Part shown: one piece after another, positions 4,790-5,748 of the stretch
How positions within the stretch are numbered: position 1 is the stretch's first letter
Layout of the letters: every line of letters starts with the position of its first letter
Source: Phycisphaeraceae bacterium
GTDB taxonomy: Bacteria > Planctomycetota > Phycisphaerae > Phycisphaerales > Phycisphaeraceae
Assembly: GCA_007119405.1 (NCBI GenBank)
Contig: SKPT01000267.1
Location: 1-5,748 of the forward strand
Reading direction: 5' to 3'
DNA: 5,748 nucleotides
Program-made: the position numbers and the translations under genes
The notes under the pieces: model-generated
The model's input: only the letters and a program-made list of their open reading frames with translations
The model's database searches: none
What the model was told of the DNA's origin: nothing

Positions 4790-5748
4790 ATGAGCAGATC
4801 CCAACCCATCCCGACGCGCAAGACCAAGGCTTCGATGTCCGACGTGGCCCGGGAAGCCAACGTCAACACCTCGACCGTCAGCCGGGTGCTGAGCAATCGC
4901 ACCGAGGGGTTCTCGGTCAAGCCGGAGGTCCGGCAGCGGATCATGGCCGCGGCGAAGAAGCTGGCGTATCGGCCGAACCCGGTCCTCCGATCGCTTCGCG
5001 CCGAGCGAACCAACATGGTCGCGCTTTTGGGCGTGACGCCGGGCAACCCCAACCCCGGCATCAACGAATTGGCGGTTCGCGGCCTCGTCACGCACCTCAA
5101 CAACGCCGGCTACGACGTCTGCACCAGCTTTTTCAGCAAGACGCACCAGCCGTTCGAACTGCCGCCGTGGCGCGTCGATGCGGCCGTGCTTGTCGGAGCT
5201 TTCGACCCGAGCCACCTGCGGCATGTCGAGGAGCACGGCCAACTCTACGTGAGCATCAATGGCGAAGTCGGCCTCAACGGCAGTTCCATTCAGGTCGACG
5301 ACGCCCAAGGCACGCGGCTCGTGATCGACCACCTGGTTGACCTGGGGCATCAGCGGATCGCGTATGTCAACTCCTCGAGGTTGCCCGAGCACAATCGCCC
5401 CGTGACCCACCGCAGCATCGCCATTCGCGAAAACGCTTACATCGAGGCACTACGCGAGCGCGGCCTCGAACCATCGCCCGGCCACGACGAGCGGAACCTT
5501 CCCGACGAGCAGCGGCTGGCCCAGGCCATCGAGCGCGGGGCCACGGCGATCCTCGCCTATGACCATGTTCAGGCGATTCGCCTGATGCGCATTGCCCACG
5601 CGCGGGGCTGGCGGATTCCGGATGATTTCAGTCTGGCTGCATTCAACAACGTCTTTCCGGTCGACGAGCTGACCCCTCCCCTGACCACCGTGCACCTGCC
5701 TGCCGACGCCATGGGTGAGGCCGCGGCACAGATGCTTCTGCGCCAACT
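4790..5748 (+). CDS. LacI-family transcriptional regulator (3' end beyond the window)
   Basis: An open frame of 319 codons runs from the ATG at 4790 to the right edge; complete members have about 330-350 residues, so only the tail is missing. The N-terminus is basic, followed by the LacI helix-turn-helix at 16-35 (MSDVAREANVNTSTVSRVLS) and the hinge YRPNPVLRSLR (60-70). The periplasmic-binding-protein-like sensor domain shows ALLGV (78-82), VDDAQGTRLVIDHLVDLGHQ (169-188) with IAYVN (190-194), and the typical C-terminal run RIPDDFSLAAF followed by PPLTTVHLP (to 304). It should bind palindromic operators as a dimer and respond to a small sugar-like ligand. No clear Shine-Dalgarno precedes ATG 4790; an internal ATG at 4835 would cut into the helix-turn-helix and is less likely. 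The neighbours and the shared palindromes suggest that it controls the genes to its left and itself. Confidence 0.93.
   Translation, partial: MSRSQPIPTRKTKASMSDVAREANVNTSTVSRVLSNRTEGFSVKPEVRQRIMAAAKKLAYRPNPVLRSLRAERTNMVALLGVTPGNPNPGINELAVRGLVTHLNNAGYDVCTSFFSKTHQPFELPPWRVDAAVLVGAFDPSHLRHVEEHGQLYVSINGEVGLNGSSIQVDDAQGTRLVIDHLVDLGHQRIAYVNSSRLPEHNRPVTHRSIAIRENAYIEALRERGLEPSPGHDERNLPDEQRLAQAIERGATAILAYDHVQAIRLMRIAHARGWRIPDDFSLAAFNNVFPVDELTPPLTTVHLPADAMGEAAAQMLLRQ

Noticed and set aside
4510..5410. Minus-strand open frames (4510-5103 and 4691-5410) across the regulator gene
   Set aside because: They oppose a clear LacI-family frame with helix-turn-helix and sensor-domain motifs; no domain is recognisable in them.
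1..5748. CRISPR arrays, tRNA/rRNA genes, insertion sequences, att sites or an undescribed defence system
   Set aside because: No regularly spaced direct repeats, cloverleaf-like segments, transposase-like frames or defence domains were seen. The window reads as a sugar-utilisation locus.

Overview
This is a GC-rich window (roughly 64% by eye) with strong G/C bias at third codon positions and sigma70-like promoters. It looks like a carbohydrate-use locus from a free-living, GC-rich bacterium. The gene mix (oxidoreductases of sugar metabolism, a large secreted Asp-box propeller protein and a LacI-type regulator) resembles loci of Planctomycetota/Phycisphaerae or related groups. That assignment is an inference, because nothing in the window is taxon-diagnostic.

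Layout. The left third (1-1955) is a leftward operon. In transcription order it encodes a short 131-residue protein resembling the N-terminal half of a sugar phosphate isomerase/epimerase TIM barrel, a full-length Gfo/Idh/MocA oxidoreductase, and a 3-hydroxyisobutyrate/6-phosphogluconate dehydrogenase-type enzyme that runs off the left edge. The divergent intergenic region (1956-2215) carries a promoter for each direction. Rightward from it come a small unrecognised protein of about 70 residues and a 708-residue secreted protein with eleven Asp-box (BNR) motifs that resembles the double beta-propeller of GH74 xyloglucanases. A Rho-independent terminator follows, then immediately the promoter of a LacI-family regulator gene that runs off the right edge.

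How it may work together. The most interesting observation is regulatory. Each of the three predicted promoters carries a related 14-bp imperfect palindrome with the half-site AGAAAT, at 2035-2048, 2169-2182 and 4693-4706. The third lies just downstream of the -10 of the LacI-type gene. The simplest reading is a local, autoregulated LacI-type regulon. An inducer sugar would release repression of the secreted propeller protein (extracellular attack or binding of a glycan), of the cytoplasmic NAD(P)-dependent enzymes that process the product, and of the regulator itself. The substrate cannot be read from the sequence. Secondary oddities are the missing catalytic-lysine motif in the Gfo/Idh/MocA protein, the half-length isomerase-like gene whose stop codon overlaps the next Shine-Dalgarno sequence, and the unrecognised small gene placed first after the controlled promoter.
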